From Enterobacter quasihormaechei (lineage in GTDB: Bacteria > Pseudomonadota > Gammaproteobacteria > Enterobacterales > Enterobacteriaceae), in contig NZ_SJON01000017.1 in the NCBI RefSeq assembly GCF_004331385.1, positions 1 to 64,000 of the forward strand: a stretch of DNA of 64,000 nt. Direction: 5' to 3'. The position numbers and the translations under genes were made by a program. The notes beneath the pieces were generated by a model, which saw only the letters and a program-made list of their open reading frames with translations, made no database searches and was not told the origin of the DNA. Shown here in pieces: positions 46,616 through 56,719 of the stretch. The stretch's first letter is position 1; each line of letters opens with the position of its first letter.

Positions 46616-47830
46616 ATGAGTTTTTCACAAGGTCTTAGCGGTCTCAATGCAGCCGCCAAAGCGCTGGACGTGGTTGGAAACAACATCGCCAACTCCCAGA
46701 CAGCAGGTTTTAAAGCAGGCTCCGTGGCCTTCGCCGACATCTTCGCCGGAACGACGGGCCTCGGGGTTCAGGTTGCGGGCGTGACCCAGAACTTCGGCGA
46801 CGGTGGCCTGACGGCGGGCAACAGCTCGCTGGATATGGGCTTACAGGGAAAAGGTTTTTTCCGCATGGTGAGCGAAGGTGGCGCCGTCTTTTACGGACGT
46901 AACGGCCAGTTCAAGCAGGATCAGAACGGCAATATCATCAACAGCACCAATGGCTTGTACCTGACCGGCTACCAGGCGACCGGTACACCGCCGACAATCG
47001 CTCCCGGCGCGCCGGTAGGACCTATTCGTATACCGACCGAAGACATGCCGCCAGCGGCGTCTACCGCCGGATCCCTTACGGGTAACCTGAAGTCAGATGA
47101 CACCACCATCATCACCGAACCGTTCGATCATAGCGATCCAAAAACCTACAACTATCAGAGCCAGATTGAAGCGACCGACACGCTGGGCAATAAACACACC
47201 GTAAAGGTCTACTTTGTGCAGACCGCGGCAGGCGAGTGGAAAGCTTACGCGCGCGATGAAACCGCGCCCGGCACGCCTGATGTGACCTCCCTGGAGTTGA
47301 AGTTCGATAGCAACGGCAATATGGACACTGCGGCGATGGCCAGTACCAAAATGACCATCAACGGGGCCGCGTTTAATGGCTCCGCGCCGTTGAGTATCGA
47401 CCTGGATCTTTCAAGCTTAACCCGCCGGGCCACCGATAGCCTCGTGAAAGTTGACACGATCGACGGACAGGCCCCGGGTAAATATCAGAGCTTTGTTATT
47501 GGCGACAGCGGAGAAGTGGTCGCGACCTACAGTAACGGTCAGCGTCAGACCGTGGCCCAAATCGTACTGGCTGACTTCGCCAATAGCGGTGGGCTGGCGG
47601 CTGAAGGTAATAACGTCTGGAGCGAAACGCCGCAGTCCGGCCAGCCGTTTCTTGGCACCTCCGGCTCCGGCAGCTTCGGTACGATAAACGGGAATATGCT
47701 TGAGCAGTCTAACGTCGATCTGGGGCAGGAAATGGTCAATATGATTGTCTACCAGCGTAATTACCAGTCGAACTCGCAAACCATCAAAACCCAGTCTGAG
47801 CTACTCCAGACGCTGGTTAACCTGCGATAA
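46616..47830 (+). CDS. flgE: Flagellar hook protein FlgE
   Basis: 404 residues (E. coli 402). 'SQGLSGLNAAAKALDVVGNNIANSQTAGFKAG' at the N-terminus and 'SNVDLGQEMVNMIVYQRNYQSNSQTIKTQSELLQTLVNLR' at the C-terminus, both read in pieces, are the paired axial-protein motifs. About 130 copies form the universal joint. No Cys-based crosslink motif of spirochaetes. Confidence 0.97.
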   Translation: MSFSQGLSGLNAAAKALDVVGNNIANSQTAGFKAGSVAFADIFAGTTGLGVQVAGVTQNFGDGGLTAGNSSLDMGLQGKGFFRMVSEGGAVFYGRNGQFKQDQNGNIINSTNGLYLTGYQATGTPPTIAPGAPVGPIRIPTEDMPPAASTAGSLTGNLKSDDTTIITEPFDHSDPKTYNYQSQIEATDTLGNKHTVKVYFVQTAAGEWKAYARDETAPGTPDVTSLELKFDSNGNMDTAAMASTKMTINGAAFNGSAPLSIDLDLSSLTRRATDSLVKVDTIDGQAPGKYQSFVIGDSGEVVATYSNGQRQTVAQIVLADFANSGGLAAEGNNVWSETPQSGQPFLGTSGSGSFGTINGNMLEQSNVDLGQEMVNMIVYQRNYQSNSQTIKTQSELLQTLVNLR

Positions 47831-47839
47831 GGGCGGCGG

Positions 47840-48577
47840 ATGGATCGCGCAATATATACCGCATTGAGTGCTGCTAACGCGGCGCTCAACCGCCAGGCCG
47901 TGACGTCGAACAACATGGCTAACAGCGCCACGGCGGGCTTTCGTGCCCAGCTGGCCGCGTTTCGCGCTGTGCCGGTTGAGGGTGAGACCCTGAAAACCCG
48001 CGCGCTGGTAGCGGAATCAACGCCGTATAACGACGACACCATGGGACCGATTACCCACACCGGACGCAGTCTCGACGTTGCACTCCCGCAGAACGGCTGG
48101 CTGACGGTAGCTCTGCCGGACGGCAGCGAAGGGTACACCCGTAACGGCGGCATTGAGATCGATCAGGACGGCGCGTTGCAGGTTGGCGGGAAGCCGCTGA
48201 TGGGCGACGGCGCACCGCTGGTGGTTCCTCCCCATTCGCAGATCACCATTGCGGAGGACGGTACCGTCTCTGCACTCGGCGCGGGTGATGAGCCTACGGC
48301 CGTCGTGCCGGTCGGAAGACTGAAAATGGTTAACGCTCCCATGAGCACCCTGATCCACCGCGACGATGGGCTGTTTCGCCCGGCAGCGGGCGGTGCGTTG
48401 CCCCAGGATGACGCCATGCGTCTGAGTCCTGAATCCCTTGAGGGGAGTAACGTGAGCCCGGTGAAGGCTATGACGGAGATGATTGCCACCGCACGCAGCT
48501 TCGAGATGAACATGAAGGTGATCCGCACCGCGGATGAAAACGCGCAAAAGGCCAACCAGCTATTAAGCGTGGGCTAA
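47840..48577 (+). CDS. flgF: Flagellar proximal rod protein FlgF
   Basis: 245 residues (E. coli 251). N-terminal 'AIYTALSAANAALNRQAVTSNNMANSATAGFRA' and C-terminal 'EMIATARSFEMNMKVIRTADENAQKANQLL' rod motifs, central domain 'NGWLTVALPDGSEGYTRNG'. Nine bp after flgE and 18 bp before flgG. Confidence 0.96.
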   Translation: MDRAIYTALSAANAALNRQAVTSNNMANSATAGFRAQLAAFRAVPVEGETLKTRALVAESTPYNDDTMGPITHTGRSLDVALPQNGWLTVALPDGSEGYTRNGGIEIDQDGALQVGGKPLMGDGAPLVVPPHSQITIAEDGTVSALGAGDEPTAVVPVGRLKMVNAPMSTLIHRDDGLFRPAAGGALPQDDAMRLSPESLEGSNVSPVKAMTEMIATARSFEMNMKVIRTADENAQKANQLLSVG

Positions 48578-48595
48578 CCCGCGCAAGGAGTACAG

Positions 48596-49378
48596 ATGAT
48601 TCGGTCATTATGGATCGCAAAAACCGGTCTGGAAGCACAGCAGACCAATATGGACGTAATTTCAAACAACCTGGCGAACGTCAACACCAACGGCTTTAAG
48701 CGCCAGCGAGCGGTGTTCCAGGATTTGCTTTATCAAACCATGCGCCAGCCCGGTGCACAGGCTTCCGAACAGACGACGCTGCCAAGCGGCCTCCAGCTAG
48801 GTACCGGCGTGCGTCCGGTCTCTACCCAGCGCGTGCATACCCAGGGCGGCCTTAACATGACCGGTAACGATACCGATGTCGCTATCGAAGGCAAAGGCTT
48901 CTTCCAGGTGCAGTTGCCCGACGGCAGCACCGCATACACCCGTGACGGACATTTCGATAAAAATGAAAACGGCCAGCTGGTAAACGCAGAAGGCCATCCT
49001 ATTCTGCCGGGCGTAGTGGTGCCGCAGGACGCCAAAGAGATGCAGATAAGCCCTGATGGTATCGTCAGCGTGACGCTCCCGGGCCAGGCTCAGCCGCAGC
49101 AGGTGGGGCAGTTGACCCTGGCGACCTTTGTCAACGATGCCGGTCTCGAAAGCATTGGCGGCAATCTTTATCGTGAAACGCAATCCTCCGGCGCCCCGAA
49201 TGAACTGAATCCGGGCCTTGAAGATGCAGGCACGCTCAAGCAGAAATACATCGAGACGTCTAACGTCAACGTGGCCGAGGAGCTGGTCAATATGATCCAG
49301 GTCCAGCGCGCCTACGAGATCAACAGTAAGGCCGTTTCTGCATCCGATCAGATGTTGCAGAGGCTCACCCAGCTTTAA
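48596..49378 (+). CDS. flgG: Flagellar distal rod protein FlgG
   Basis: 260 residues, same as E. coli. '[52 protein letters not shown]' (in parts) and '[27 protein letters not shown]' are near-identical to the enteric family. Includes the FlgG-specific insertion that keeps the rod straight. Confidence 0.98.
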   Translation: MIRSLWIAKTGLEAQQTNMDVISNNLANVNTNGFKRQRAVFQDLLYQTMRQPGAQASEQTTLPSGLQLGTGVRPVSTQRVHTQGGLNMTGNDTDVAIEGKGFFQVQLPDGSTAYTRDGHFDKNENGQLVNAEGHPILPGVVVPQDAKEMQISPDGIVSVTLPGQAQPQQVGQLTLATFVNDAGLESIGGNLYRETQSSGAPNELNPGLEDAGTLKQKYIETSNVNVAEELVNMIQVQRAYEINSKAVSASDQMLQRLTQL

Positions 49379-49440
49379 TTTCCTCTCTCTTACCGCTCCG
49401 GGCGCTGGCTCGGGCGGATAGATGGTTTATCGACACGTAA

Positions 49441-50154
49441 ATGAAAACACTTTTTACATACAGTCCATCAGGGCTATCGCGCCCTGCACTGCTGGCGGGC
49501 GTGCTGCTGTTAAGCGGCTGCGCGCACATTTTGCAAAAGCCGCTCGTGGACGGACCAACGTCGGCAGAACCATTACCGATGGCACCGGTCACAACCGGCG
49601 GCTCGCTGTTCCAGGCAGGACAAGCCATGAACTATGGCTATCAGCCGATGTTTGAAGACCGCAGGCCGCGCAGCGTGGGCGACACGTTGACGATCCTGCT
49701 TCAGGAAAACGTTAGCGCCAGCAAGAGCTCCTCCGCCAGTGCCAACCGTAATGGATCGGCCGGAATGGGATTACTGGCCATGCCGGGCAGCTCGAACAGC
49801 TGGCTTGGTAACGGCAAAGCGGACTTTAACGCGGAGGGCAAAAGCGACTTCTCCGGCAAGGGCGGGGCGGCAGCGCGCAACACCTTTACCGGCACCATCA
49901 CGGTGACGGTAAATAAACTCCTGCCGAACGGCAATCTACAGGTGGTCGGTGAGAAGCAGATCGCCATAAACCAGGGGACCGAGTTTATACGCTTCTCGGG
50001 TGTGGTGAACCCTCGCACCATCAGCGGGGCCAACACCGTGCCCTCAACTCAGGTGGCGGATGCGCGCATTGAGTATGTCGGCAACGGCTACATCAACGAA
50101 GCGCAGACGATGGGCTGGCTGCAACGCCTGTTCCTGAACCTTTCTCCTTTCTGA
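49441..50154 (+). CDS. flgH: Flagellar L-ring lipoprotein FlgH
   Basis: 237 residues (E. coli 232). Lipoprotein signal with lipobox 'LSGC' (Cys27), so the mature protein is outer-membrane anchored. '[26 protein letters not shown]' and '[24 protein letters not shown]' are family-typical. Forms the L-ring bushing. The 62 bp after flgG contain no clear promoter. Confidence 0.96.
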   Translation: MKTLFTYSPSGLSRPALLAGVLLLSGCAHILQKPLVDGPTSAEPLPMAPVTTGGSLFQAGQAMNYGYQPMFEDRRPRSVGDTLTILLQENVSASKSSSASANRNGSAGMGLLAMPGSSNSWLGNGKADFNAEGKSDFSGKGGAAARNTFTGTITVTVNKLLPNGNLQVVGEKQIAINQGTEFIRFSGVVNPRTISGANTVPSTQVADARIEYVGNGYINEAQTMGWLQRLFLNLSPF

Positions 50155-50155
50155 T

Positions 50156-51277
50156 ATGACGATGAATACAAAATCCATTCTGTTCTTTCTCGGCCTGCTG
50201 CTCAGCATTCCGATGCTGTATACGCCGGCGCAGGCCGAGCGAATTCGCGACCTGGCCACGGTGCAGGGCGTGCGCTCTAACTCGCTCATGGGCTACGGGC
50301 TGGTGGTCGGGCTTGATGGCACGGGCGACCAGACGATGCAGGCGCCGTTTACGGGCCAGAGCCTCAATAATATGTTGTCCCAGCTTGGCATTACCGTACC
50401 GGCGGGCACCAACATGCAGCTGAAAAATATTGCCGCGGTAATGGTGACGGCTGAACTGCCGCCATTCGCCCGCTCAGGGGATAAAATCGACATCGTGGTC
50501 TCTTCTCTGGGAAACGCGAAGAGCCTGCGTGGCGGTACGCTGCTGATGACGCCACTTAAGGGGGCGGACAACCAGATCTACGCCATGGCGCAGGGCAACG
50601 TGCTGATCTCCGGAGCTGGCGCGCAGGCAGGCGGCAGCCGCGTGCAGGTTAACCAGCTTAACGGCGGACGCATTAGCGGTGGGGCGACGGTTGAACGCGA
50701 AGTCCCAAATGACTTCGCCACGCAAAACACGCTGCGTCTCCAGCTAAACGAGTCGGACTTCTCGCTGGCGCAGCAGATCAGCGACGAGATTAATCGTCGC
50801 TATAGCGGCGGGGCGGCAATCCCTGAAGATGCCCGAACTGTGCGTTTGTTTGCCCCGCCGGATGGTCCTTCCCGGGTGCGTTTCCTTGCCAATATCCAGG
50901 ATATTCCGCTGCGCGTGGGGATACAGGATGCGAAGGTCATTGTTAACTCTCGTACCGGCGCCGTGGTGATGAACCGCCATGTCTCCCTCGATGCCTGTGC
51001 CGTGGCTTACGGCTCGCTGACGGTGGAGGTCACGCAGAATAATGTCGTGAGCCAGCCGGATACGCCCCTTGGTGGCGGGCAGACCGTCGTGGTGCCACAA
51101 ACCGATATCTCAGTACGCGACCGCGGCGGCTCGCTGCAAAGCGTGCGCAGCAGTACGGATCTGAACGCGGTGATCAGGGCACTCAATACGCTTGGCGCGA
51201 CGCCAAATGAGCTGATGTCCATTTTGCAGTCAATGAAAAATGCAGGCTGCCTGCGTGCGAAGCTGGAGGTGGAGTGA
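50156..51277 (+). CDS. flgI: Flagellar P-ring protein FlgI
   Basis: 373 residues (E. coli 365) with a signal peptide (about 1-27, 'YTPAQA'). '[33 protein letters not shown]' and the C-terminal '[24 protein letters not shown]' are diagnostic (viewed in parts). The two conserved cysteines needed for DsbB-dependent folding are present ('DACAV' and 'NAGCL'). The stop shares a base with the flgJ start (TGATG). Confidence 0.97.
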   Translation: MTMNTKSILFFLGLLLSIPMLYTPAQAERIRDLATVQGVRSNSLMGYGLVVGLDGTGDQTMQAPFTGQSLNNMLSQLGITVPAGTNMQLKNIAAVMVTAELPPFARSGDKIDIVVSSLGNAKSLRGGTLLMTPLKGADNQIYAMAQGNVLISGAGAQAGGSRVQVNQLNGGRISGGATVEREVPNDFATQNTLRLQLNESDFSLAQQISDEINRRYSGGAAIPEDARTVRLFAPPDGPSRVRFLANIQDIPLRVGIQDAKVIVNSRTGAVVMNRHVSLDACAVAYGSLTVEVTQNNVVSQPDTPLGGGQTVVVPQTDISVRDRGGSLQSVRSSTDLNAVIRALNTLGATPNELMSILQSMKNAGCLRAKLEVE

Positions 51278-52206
51278 TGAATGCTTTCGATCGTCTGGAT
51301 AAGCCCGCCTTTGACGTTCGCTCTCTTGACGCGCTGAAGCGCGATGCGCGCCGCGCTGAACCCGGGGCGCTCAGGGCGGCGGCGCAGCAGATGGAGGGGA
51401 TCTTCGTGCAGATGATGATGAAGAGCATGCGCGATGCCACCATCAAAGATGACCTCATGCACAGCCAGTCCACCGATATGTTTACCGCGATGCACGACCA
51501 GCAGGTGGCGCAAAATATTGCCGGGAGCGGACAGCTTGGTTTTGCGGATATGATTGTGCGCCAGTTGGGCGGCGAGAGCGAAAACGCATCGGTGTCGACG
51601 CCCGGCAGCGGCCCGCTTAATCTGCCGGGACTTTCCTCCTCCGCCAGATCTGCCGCCGGGCCGCGGGTTCCGTCTGCGCCGGTCTCCTTTGGCAACGTAG
51701 CGGAGGGGGCACAATCCTTTATTTCTCGTCTGCTGCGTCCAGCACAGATCGCCGCCAGGCAGAGCGGGGTTCATCCGCAACTAATCCTCGCGCAGGCGGC
51801 GCTGGAGTCGGGATGGGGGCAGCGTGAAATCCCCACCGCTGACGGCCGCCCCAGCCATAACCTGTTCGGTATTAAGGCCGGGGGTGACTGGCAAGGCAAA
51901 ACCACAGAGGTGATGACCACCGAATACATCAACGGTGTGAAGCAAAAGGTAAAGGCCGCGTTTCGCGTTTACGATTCCTATGAACATGCGCTCGCCGATT
52001 ACACGACGCTACTCACTAAGAATCCGCGCTATGCGGGCGTTGCGCATTCCCGTTCGCCGGAGCAGGCGGCCAAAGCGCTTCAGGCGGGGGGATACGCAAC
52101 CGATCCTGCCTATGCGAAAAAACTCATCTCCATTATTCAGAAAGTAAAAGGTGATATTAAGCAGGGTGTAGAAGCCTATAAAAACGACCTCGCGAAAATA
52201 TTTTAA
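51277..52206 (+). CDS. flgJ: Rod cap / peptidoglycan hydrolase FlgJ
   Basis: 309 residues from ATG 51277 (a GTG three bases earlier is also in frame), E. coli 313. N-terminal rod-cap domain ('AAAQQMEGIFVQMMMKSMRDA'), variable linker, then a beta-N-acetylglucosaminidase domain (about 155-305) with the catalytic Glu in 'LAQAALESGWGQR' and 'NLFGIKAGGDW'. The dual-domain layout is typical of gammaproteobacteria. Confidence 0.96.
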   Translation: MNAFDRLDKPAFDVRSLDALKRDARRAEPGALRAAAQQMEGIFVQMMMKSMRDATIKDDLMHSQSTDMFTAMHDQQVAQNIAGSGQLGFADMIVRQLGGESENASVSTPGSGPLNLPGLSSSARSAAGPRVPSAPVSFGNVAEGAQSFISRLLRPAQIAARQSGVHPQLILAQAALESGWGQREIPTADGRPSHNLFGIKAGGDWQGKTTEVMTTEYINGVKQKVKAAFRVYDSYEHALADYTTLLTKNPRYAGVAHSRSPEQAAKALQAGGYATDPAYAKKLISIIQKVKGDIKQGVEAYKNDLAKIF

Positions 52207-52213
52207 AAAAGTT

Positions 52214-52240
52214 TTTAGATAAATTCGCAATCACCGATGA
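52214..52240 (+). promoter_or_regulatory. Possible sigma28 promoter of flgKL
   Basis: TTTAGATA - 11 bp - ACCGATGA; the -10 matches at six of eight bases, the -35 poorly. Located 70 bp upstream of the flgK ATG in the flgJ-flgK gap, where E. coli also has a FliA promoter. Resembles the fliC site here. Confidence 0.4.
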
Positions 52241-52310
52241 ATAAAGCAGAGCAATAATTTTGACCCTGCCCGGATATCGGGCTGGAAATAACGGAATAGC
52301 CAGGTGCCTT

Positions 52311-53951
52311 ATGAACAACCTCTTTAGTCTCGCGAAAAGTGGCCTTAGCGTAGCGCAATCCGCTCTTAGTGTGGTGGGCAGCAACCTGACCAATGGCATG
52401 AGCGATACCTATAGCCGCCGCAGCCTTGTGATTGGTGAGCTCGGCGGCATGACCACTGGAAAGGGATTTTACGGCTACGGCGCGACGGTGACCGGCGTCG
52501 ATCGCGCTTACGATGCTTTTGCCAACAAGCAGTTACGCGGCTCCGTCTCAAACTGGGCCTCGCTTAGCGGTCGCATGGAGCAACTGAGCGACATAGATAA
52601 TATGTTGGGCGATGAATCCGACAACGTCTCCGTCTCAATCAATAACCTGTTCAAGTCGATGGCGACGCTGAGCGCGACCCCAGACGACGGCCCGGCCCGT
52701 TCCGCGGTATTCAGCTCACTGGGCGTATTGACCCAGCGCTTCAATGACAGCGGCAAGCGCCTCACCGCGCTGGAAAAAAGCACCAATACCAATATCGAAA
52801 CCAGCGTAAAAGAAATTAATAGCATCAGCGACCAGCTGGCAGAAGTGAATAAACAGCTGGAACGCGTACAGGCGCAGAACGGCACGCCGCCTGCGGACCT
52901 GCTGGATCAGCGCGATGCATTACTGGAAAAACTGAGCGAGCAGATCGGTATTGATGTTACCGAGAACAGCGTATCTGGCCGCGTCGACGTCACGCTTCAG
53001 GATGGCCGCCCCCTCGTCTTTGGCGAAAACGCCAGCAAGCTACAGGCCACAGCGTCTGAAAGCGATCCCAACAGAATCGTTGTCTCTTACGTTGACAGCA
53101 ACGGCACTACCACGCCGGTTAACGAAGCGAGCATTACCAAAGGCCGCCTGGCCGGGTTGTTTAAGTTCCGCAGCGAAGATCTTGAACTCGCTAAAAACGA
53201 GCTTAACCAGATCGCCTTTATGATGGCAAGCCGCATGAACGAGCAGCACCGTTTGGGTGAGACGCCAACGGGCGTGCCAGGGGGCGATCTTTTCTCTCTG
53301 CCACCCATGAAGGCGGTGGCAAATGCGGGCAATGCCGGTGGGGGAACGCTCGACGCTATCAGCGTGACGGACTACACCAACGTAAAATCTGAAAATTACA
53401 GCATCGATTTTGATGGAACAAACTGGAACGTAACGGGGGCGGACGGACGCCTGGTCAAGCAGGTGCCGGCCGGATCCGCCACGCTTGAGTTTGACGGCGT
53501 TGAGATCGATCTTTCCGGCGTGACCGCAAGCGCGGGGGACAGCTTTTCCTTCAATCCTATGGCTGGGGCAGCGGAGGGTATTGGCCGCGCGATCGACAGC
53601 GCACAGGATTTTGCCGCAGCGGATGCCTCCGGTGGCGGGGTAGGAAACAATCTTAATCTGGAAGAGATGCTTAAGATCCAGAATGAGAAACTGATTGGCG
53701 GCAGCACGCTGACGGAGGCTTATTCAAGCCTGGTGGGGACCATTGGTTCTAACGCGCGGGCGGTAAAATCGGGCATTTCATCGGCGGAGATCGACCTGCA
53801 AACCAAATATGATGCGAAGCAGGCGCTTTCAGGGGTCGATATGAACGAAGAAACCGTCAATATGCAGATGTTTATTCAATATTACCAGGCCAATGCGCAA
53901 ATTCTACAGACCGCTACCACCATGTTTGATTCGCTGCTTTCGATTAAATAA
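52311..53951 (+). CDS. flgK: Hook-filament junction protein FlgK
   Basis: 546 residues from ATG 52311 (E. coli 547). Starts 'NNLFSLAKSGLSVAQSALSVVGSNLTN', where the common NNIxN is replaced by GSNLTN, and ends 'VNMQMFIQYYQANAQILQTATTMFDSLLSIK' (read in parts), as in the family. The upstream in-frame start at 52260 adds 17 unrelated residues and is not used. FlgN is its chaperone. Confidence 0.95.
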   Translation: MNNLFSLAKSGLSVAQSALSVVGSNLTNGMSDTYSRRSLVIGELGGMTTGKGFYGYGATVTGVDRAYDAFANKQLRGSVSNWASLSGRMEQLSDIDNMLGDESDNVSVSINNLFKSMATLSATPDDGPARSAVFSSLGVLTQRFNDSGKRLTALEKSTNTNIETSVKEINSISDQLAEVNKQLERVQAQNGTPPADLLDQRDALLEKLSEQIGIDVTENSVSGRVDVTLQDGRPLVFGENASKLQATASESDPNRIVVSYVDSNGTTTPVNEASITKGRLAGLFKFRSEDLELAKNELNQIAFMMASRMNEQHRLGETPTGVPGGDLFSLPPMKAVANAGNAGGGTLDAISVTDYTNVKSENYSIDFDGTNWNVTGADGRLVKQVPAGSATLEFDGVEIDLSGVTASAGDSFSFNPMAGAAEGIGRAIDSAQDFAAADASGGGVGNNLNLEEMLKIQNEKLIGGSTLTEAYSSLVGTIGSNARAVKSGISSAEIDLQTKYDAKQALSGVDMNEETVNMQMFIQYYQANAQILQTATTMFDSLLSIK

Positions 53952-53962
53952 GGAGCTTTCCG

Positions 53963-54856
53963 ATGCGATTAAGTACGCTGTATATGTTTAAACAGAGCGC
54001 CGAGAGCATGTCGAAGCGCGTGAGTGATAATAATAATATCTATCTTCAACTCTCTGCTGGAAAATCGTTGCTGCGAGCCTCGGATGATCCCAAGTCCGCT
54101 ACCGATGCGGTTAATTATCAGGATGCGCTGGCGAAGCTTGAGCTTTATAGCAACGTGCGTTCAACGGTGCGGGGTTCACTTGAGCATGAAGATAATATTC
54201 TGAACGGTGTCGGCAATTTGCTGACCACTACCCTTACCGAAAAAATCGTCGCGGCGAAAACGGAAAGCTACTCTGACGAAGATCGTCGGGCGCTGGGTGC
54301 AGAGATAAAAGGTATTCGCGGCAATCTGATGGATCTTGCGAATAACCGCGACGGGAGCGGGCGCTATATTTTTGGCGGATTCAAAAGCGATACGGCACCG
54401 TTTGACGATGCGGGTAACTATGTCGGCGGGGATACCGCACGCCGGCAAACCGTAGCCGATGGTACGGATATGCAGACGGGCCACCTGGGCAGCGAAGTTT
54501 TTGGGGACATCTTCTCTGTTCTTGATAAAGCGGTAGAAGAACTTTCTCGCGATCCTATCGACAGCGATGCGCTGAATACTGCGTTGAGTGCCGCCAGCGA
54601 AGCCGTTTCCAGCGGCATCGATCGTCTGGGTAAGGCACAAGCTGAACTGGGGACCAACCTTCAGCAACTGGATGCGCTTGATATGAGCGGCGACGTCATG
54701 ATCAACGATACCATCACCAAGGTTCAGACGGCCATTGGTGCGGACTACAGCACAATGACTTCGCTCATTATGGATTCCAAAATGTCGGAGTTTGCATTAA
54801 ACGCATCCATGATGGTATTTCAGTCAATGCAAAAAATGAATTTATTTAATAAATAA
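53963..54856 (+). CDS. flgL: Hook-filament junction protein FlgL
   Basis: 297 residues (E. coli 317). Flagellin-like ends: 'MRLSTLYMFKQSAESMSKR' with 'GKSLLRASDDPKSATDAVNYQ' and 'SGRYIFGGFKSDTAPF'. Eleven bp after flgK with GGAG upstream. Last structural gene of the flg run. Confidence 0.95.
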   Translation: MRLSTLYMFKQSAESMSKRVSDNNNIYLQLSAGKSLLRASDDPKSATDAVNYQDALAKLELYSNVRSTVRGSLEHEDNILNGVGNLLTTTLTEKIVAAKTESYSDEDRRALGAEIKGIRGNLMDLANNRDGSGRYIFGGFKSDTAPFDDAGNYVGGDTARRQTVADGTDMQTGHLGSEVFGDIFSVLDKAVEELSRDPIDSDALNTALSAASEAVSSGIDRLGKAQAELGTNLQQLDALDMSGDVMINDTITKVQTAIGADYSTMTSLIMDSKMSEFALNASMMVFQSMQKMNLFNK

Positions 54857-54888
54857 CATTACCCTTCCATTTTATTTCTGAAAGTTTT

Positions 54889-54910
54889 AGCCGCACATTT
54901 ATGTGCGGCT
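54889..54910. terminator. Perfect 10-bp hairpin between flgL and the chemoreceptor gene
   Basis: AGCCGCACAT-TT-ATGTGCGGCT, 33 bp after flgL. No U-tract follows on the plus strand. Its 3' edge touches the receptor's ribosome-binding site (GAGG 54914-54917), so besides ending flgKL mRNA it might tune receptor translation. Confidence 0.5.
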
Positions 54911-54921
54911 GATGAGGACCT

Positions 54922-56550
54922 ATGTTAAATAAACTAAAAATCTATACCGTAATCAGTCTGATTATCGGCATGATCTCGTGCATGCTGTTTGGCGTTACGG
55001 CTTTTTCCGTTTATAACTCGGTGACGATTAATAAAAATTTTAAACGCGTTGTGGACGTTAATGACAGCAACGCCTATATGACTAACGCCGCATATAACAT
55101 TAACTCGGTGGTGGCGAACACGAACGGAATGATGCTTCAGACGTCTCTGCATAAACCGCTATCGCCAGAGATGATCAAGCACACCCATAATCTGCTGAAG
55201 GAGGCGCGCAAGGAGATGGACGCTTTCGCGCAGGTGAAATTCAACACCCCGGAAGAGACAAGGGCTGCTGAAGAACTTCGCGCCAAATTTGACCTGGTTT
55301 ATAACACCGTGCAAACCAAGCTCGGCTACCTTGAGCGACCGGAAGGATACCCGGGCTCGATGAACGGTGATATGGAACTGCGTACGGAGCTGCGCCAAAA
55401 AATTGAGAAGTATTCAGAAATCTCATCTGACCGTGGGTACGAATATGTGTCGGTAGCGGAAAGTGGCTACAAGATGATGATTTGGGTAAGCGTGGTGATG
55501 ATGGCCATCGCGATTTGCGTATTGTTAGCCGTTCGCTACTGGCTGCGTATTGCGCTTGTGCGTCGGATGGAAACTACCGTTGAGATGCTTCAGCGCGTAG
55601 CGGCAGGCGATCTGAGTCATGCCATAGAAGCCGGCGCTGATAACGAAATTGGCAAAATGCTCAGGGAGCTTGAGAAGATGCGTGTTTCCCTGACCAACAC
55701 CATCACCGGTATCCGTGAAGGGGTAGTGCATATCCATTCTAACGCCCAGGAGATTGCGCAGGGCAACAGCGACCTTTCCTCCCGTACCGAAGAACAGGCA
55801 GCGGCCCTTCAGGAGACGGCAGCCAGCATGGAGCAAATCAAAACCACCGTACGCCAGAATGCGGATAACGCACATGCGGCACGTAGCCTGGCTGAAGGGG
55901 CAAGCATGAATGCCCAAAATGGCGGTGAGGTGATGGTGAACCTGGAAGCTATCATGGCGCAGATTACCGAAAGCTCCCGTCAGATTGCCGATATTAACGG
56001 CGTCATCGACAGTATCGCGAACCAGACCAACATTCTTGCCTTGAACGCGGCGGTTGAAGCCGCTCGAGCGGGAGAGCAGGGGCGTGGCTTTGCGGTTGTG
56101 GCGGAAGAAGTGCGTAACCTCGCCAAGCGCAGCGCCGATGCAGCGAAAGAGATTAATCAGCTGATTAATACCAGCGTGAGCAATATTGATACAGGTTCGC
56201 GTCAGGTAAGCCAGGCGAGCGGCGTCATGCAGGACATTGTGACGTCGGTTGCGGAAGTAACGCAGATTATGGGCGAAATCAGCTCAGCCTCTGACGAGCA
56301 AAGTGCGGGTATCAATCAGATATCGCAGGCCGTGAACGAGATGGATCTGGTGACTCAGCAGAACGCGGCGATGGTGGAAGAAGCGGCCATGGCGGCAGGC
56401 AAGCTGGAATCTCAGTCGGACGAGCTTGAGCAGCTTGTTGCCCAGTTTACCCTGCGAGATGAAAAAGTAGAAAAACGCCATACGCCCGCGCCGGAAAAAA
56501 TGACGTTGCGTCACGTTGAAAATGATAATGCACAGTGGGAAACGTTCTGA
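54922..56550 (+). CDS. Methyl-accepting chemotaxis protein (Tsr/Tar class)
   Basis: 542 residues. First membrane helix about 10-30, a four-helix-bundle periplasmic sensor (about 35-185), second helix about 190-210, HAMP about 212-265, then the kinase-control domain with the hairpin tip 'IDSIANQTNILALNAAVEAARAGEQGRGFAVVAEEVRNLA' (seen in segments). The C-terminus ends QWETF, one change from the NWETF CheR/CheB tether of Tsr/Tar. Ligand unknown: the arginine triplet typical of Tar/Tsr ligand pockets is not obvious. Only receptor in the block; it should feed CheA/CheW at 60599-63087. Confidence 0.94.
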   Translation: MLNKLKIYTVISLIIGMISCMLFGVTAFSVYNSVTINKNFKRVVDVNDSNAYMTNAAYNINSVVANTNGMMLQTSLHKPLSPEMIKHTHNLLKEARKEMDAFAQVKFNTPEETRAAEELRAKFDLVYNTVQTKLGYLERPEGYPGSMNGDMELRTELRQKIEKYSEISSDRGYEYVSVAESGYKMMIWVSVVMMAIAICVLLAVRYWLRIALVRRMETTVEMLQRVAAGDLSHAIEAGADNEIGKMLRELEKMRVSLTNTITGIREGVVHIHSNAQEIAQGNSDLSSRTEEQAAALQETAASMEQIKTTVRQNADNAHAARSLAEGASMNAQNGGEVMVNLEAIMAQITESSRQIADINGVIDSIANQTNILALNAAVEAARAGEQGRGFAVVAEEVRNLAKRSADAAKEINQLINTSVSNIDTGSRQVSQASGVMQDIVTSVAEVTQIMGEISSASDEQSAGINQISQAVNEMDLVTQQNAAMVEEAAMAAGKLESQSDELEQLVAQFTLRDEKVEKRHTPAPEKMTLRHVENDNAQWETF

Positions 56551-56563
56551 CACTTGCTGAAGG

Positions 56564-56599
56564 AGAATAATTGGCGTCAGGAGTGCCGCCAATTATTCT
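56564..56599 (+). terminator. Long hairpin terminator after the chemoreceptor gene
   Basis: A 13-bp stem (AGAATAATTGGCG / CGCCAATTATTCT) with a 10-nt loop, beginning 14 bp after the receptor stop. The 3' side is U-rich (TTATTCTTAT), consistent with termination before fliA. Confidence 0.7.
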
Positions 56600-56719
56600 T
56601 ATCAAGCTGCGAGATGATTAAATTAACAGTATGCGCATTTTTATAAAAGCTTATCGCACTTTTTGATTATGTGGTTTCAACTGATAATTGAGAATGTGAA
56701 GATTAGGTGGATGAAATGC

